DNA from: JAGIBJ01 sp032119595
Lineage (GTDB): Bacteria > Actinomycetota > Thermoleophilia > Solirubrobacterales > Solirubrobacteraceae
Assembly: GCA_032119595.1 (NCBI GenBank)
Contig: JAUMBQ010000001.1
Span: forward strand, 1-64,000
Length of the DNA: 64,000 nucleotides
Direction: 5' to 3'
The position numbers and the translations under genes were made by a program. Position 1 is the stretch's first letter. The number at the start of each line of letters is the position of its first letter. The notes under the pieces were generated by a model. The model had not been told where the DNA came from. It made no database searches and worked only from the letters and a program-made list of their open reading frames with translations. Below are positions 63,719 to 64,000 of this stretch, piece after piece.

Positions 63719-64000
63719 ATGACCGGGCCACGCCAGTCTCGAGGACGGACCGCCAGCGGCGCCGCCGCGCCAGGCGCACGGCCGCAAACGCCGCTCGATC
63801 GGATGCCCCGTGGGATCGACGGCCTCCTTCTCACGCTCGCGGACGCCCTGCGCACCGTCGAGGTGCCGGTCGGCAGTGGCGAGCTGCTCGACGCGTCGCG
63901 GGCGCTGCTGGTGGTCGATTGGAACGACGAAAGCACGGTCCGCGAAGCGCTCGCCGCGACCATGACCAAGACTGCTGACCACCGCGAGCGCTTCCTCGCG
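63719..64000 (+). CDS. CoxE-like VWA-domain protein, N-terminal part
   Basis: The first 94 codons of a gene cut by the window end. After a Gly/Pro/Arg-rich leader, GIDGLLLTLADALRTVEVPV, then LDASRALLVVDWNDESTVRE and TKTADHRERF, matches the N-terminal helical region of CoxE/VWA containing proteins (raised from the LR-x-aG-pV and FD-phase of that family). The VWA domain itself is outside the window. It forms a MoxR-VWA chaperone pair with the preceding gene. Confidence 0.75.
   Translation, partial: MTGPRQSRGRTASGAAAPGARPQTPLDRMPRGIDGLLLTLADALRTVEVPVGSGELLDASRALLVVDWNDESTVREALAATMTKTADHRERFLA

Overview
The window is strongly GC-rich, gene-dense DNA from what looks like a high-GC Gram-positive bacterium. 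The gene set (tilS-hpt-ftsH beside folate genes and coaX, LAL-type LuxR regulator, fn3-rich secreted proteins, a C5-epimerase-like lipoprotein, fatty-acid oxidation enzymes, purU) fits Actinobacteria. The class Thermoleophilia (Solirubrobacterales, Patulibacter/Conexibacter-like) is my best guess; that is an inference, since no rRNA or other marker lies in the window. I see no tRNA, rRNA, phage, insertion sequence or credible CRISPR array.

Layout. 0-10.3 kb: the 3' end of a sugar-nucleotide epimerase, coaX, an fn3 secreted protein, a PAP2 phosphatase, a GST-like protein behind a TetR-type palindrome, then a minus-strand set holding folP, folB, a thioesterase-like protein, an MBL-like protein and folK. 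10.4-23 kb: a secreted trypsin-like protease, a LAL regulator, and a second ftsH overlapping a 1777-residue membrane-anchored protein. 23.8-29.6 kb: minus-strand ftsH, hpt, tilS, a MerR-HTH/class III cyclase and a small coiled-coil protein. 29.7-33.2 kb: a three-domain peptidoglycan hydrolase and a sirtuin.

33.3-44.5 kb is the most striking part: five consecutive paralogous membrane proteins, each with two membrane blocks and two GGDEF (diguanylate cyclase) domains, giving ten GGDEF domains in about 11 kb. Three of the proteins keep both active sites in consensus form and two show decay. 44.6-60.3 kb: purU, an AbiEi/DUF559-like protein, a dehydrogenase/hydratase fusion, twin DUF6629-like membrane proteins, a two-component system, a lipoprotein, an acyl-CoA dehydrogenase, a DUF808 protein, twin LppX-like lipoproteins and a C5-epimerase-like protein. 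60.4-64 kb: a compact operon of an ArsA-like protein without a P-loop, an EVE-domain protein, a four-helix membrane protein, a MoxR ATPase and the start of a CoxE-like VWA protein.

Almost every sizeable intergenic gap is filled with its own tandem or palindromic repeat. At least three families recur at distant sites: a GCTTGCTTCC hairpin at 4.0 and 26.7 kb; a 46-48 bp palindrome at 8.0 kb and as a 72-bp-period array at 23.5 kb; and a long hairpin with an AATGGGTCGT core at 23.1, 45.8 and 47.1 kb. The usual actinobacterial tilS-hpt-ftsH-folE-folP-folB-folK-coaX block is present but split by about 13 kb of extracytoplasmic and regulatory genes, and folE is missing here.
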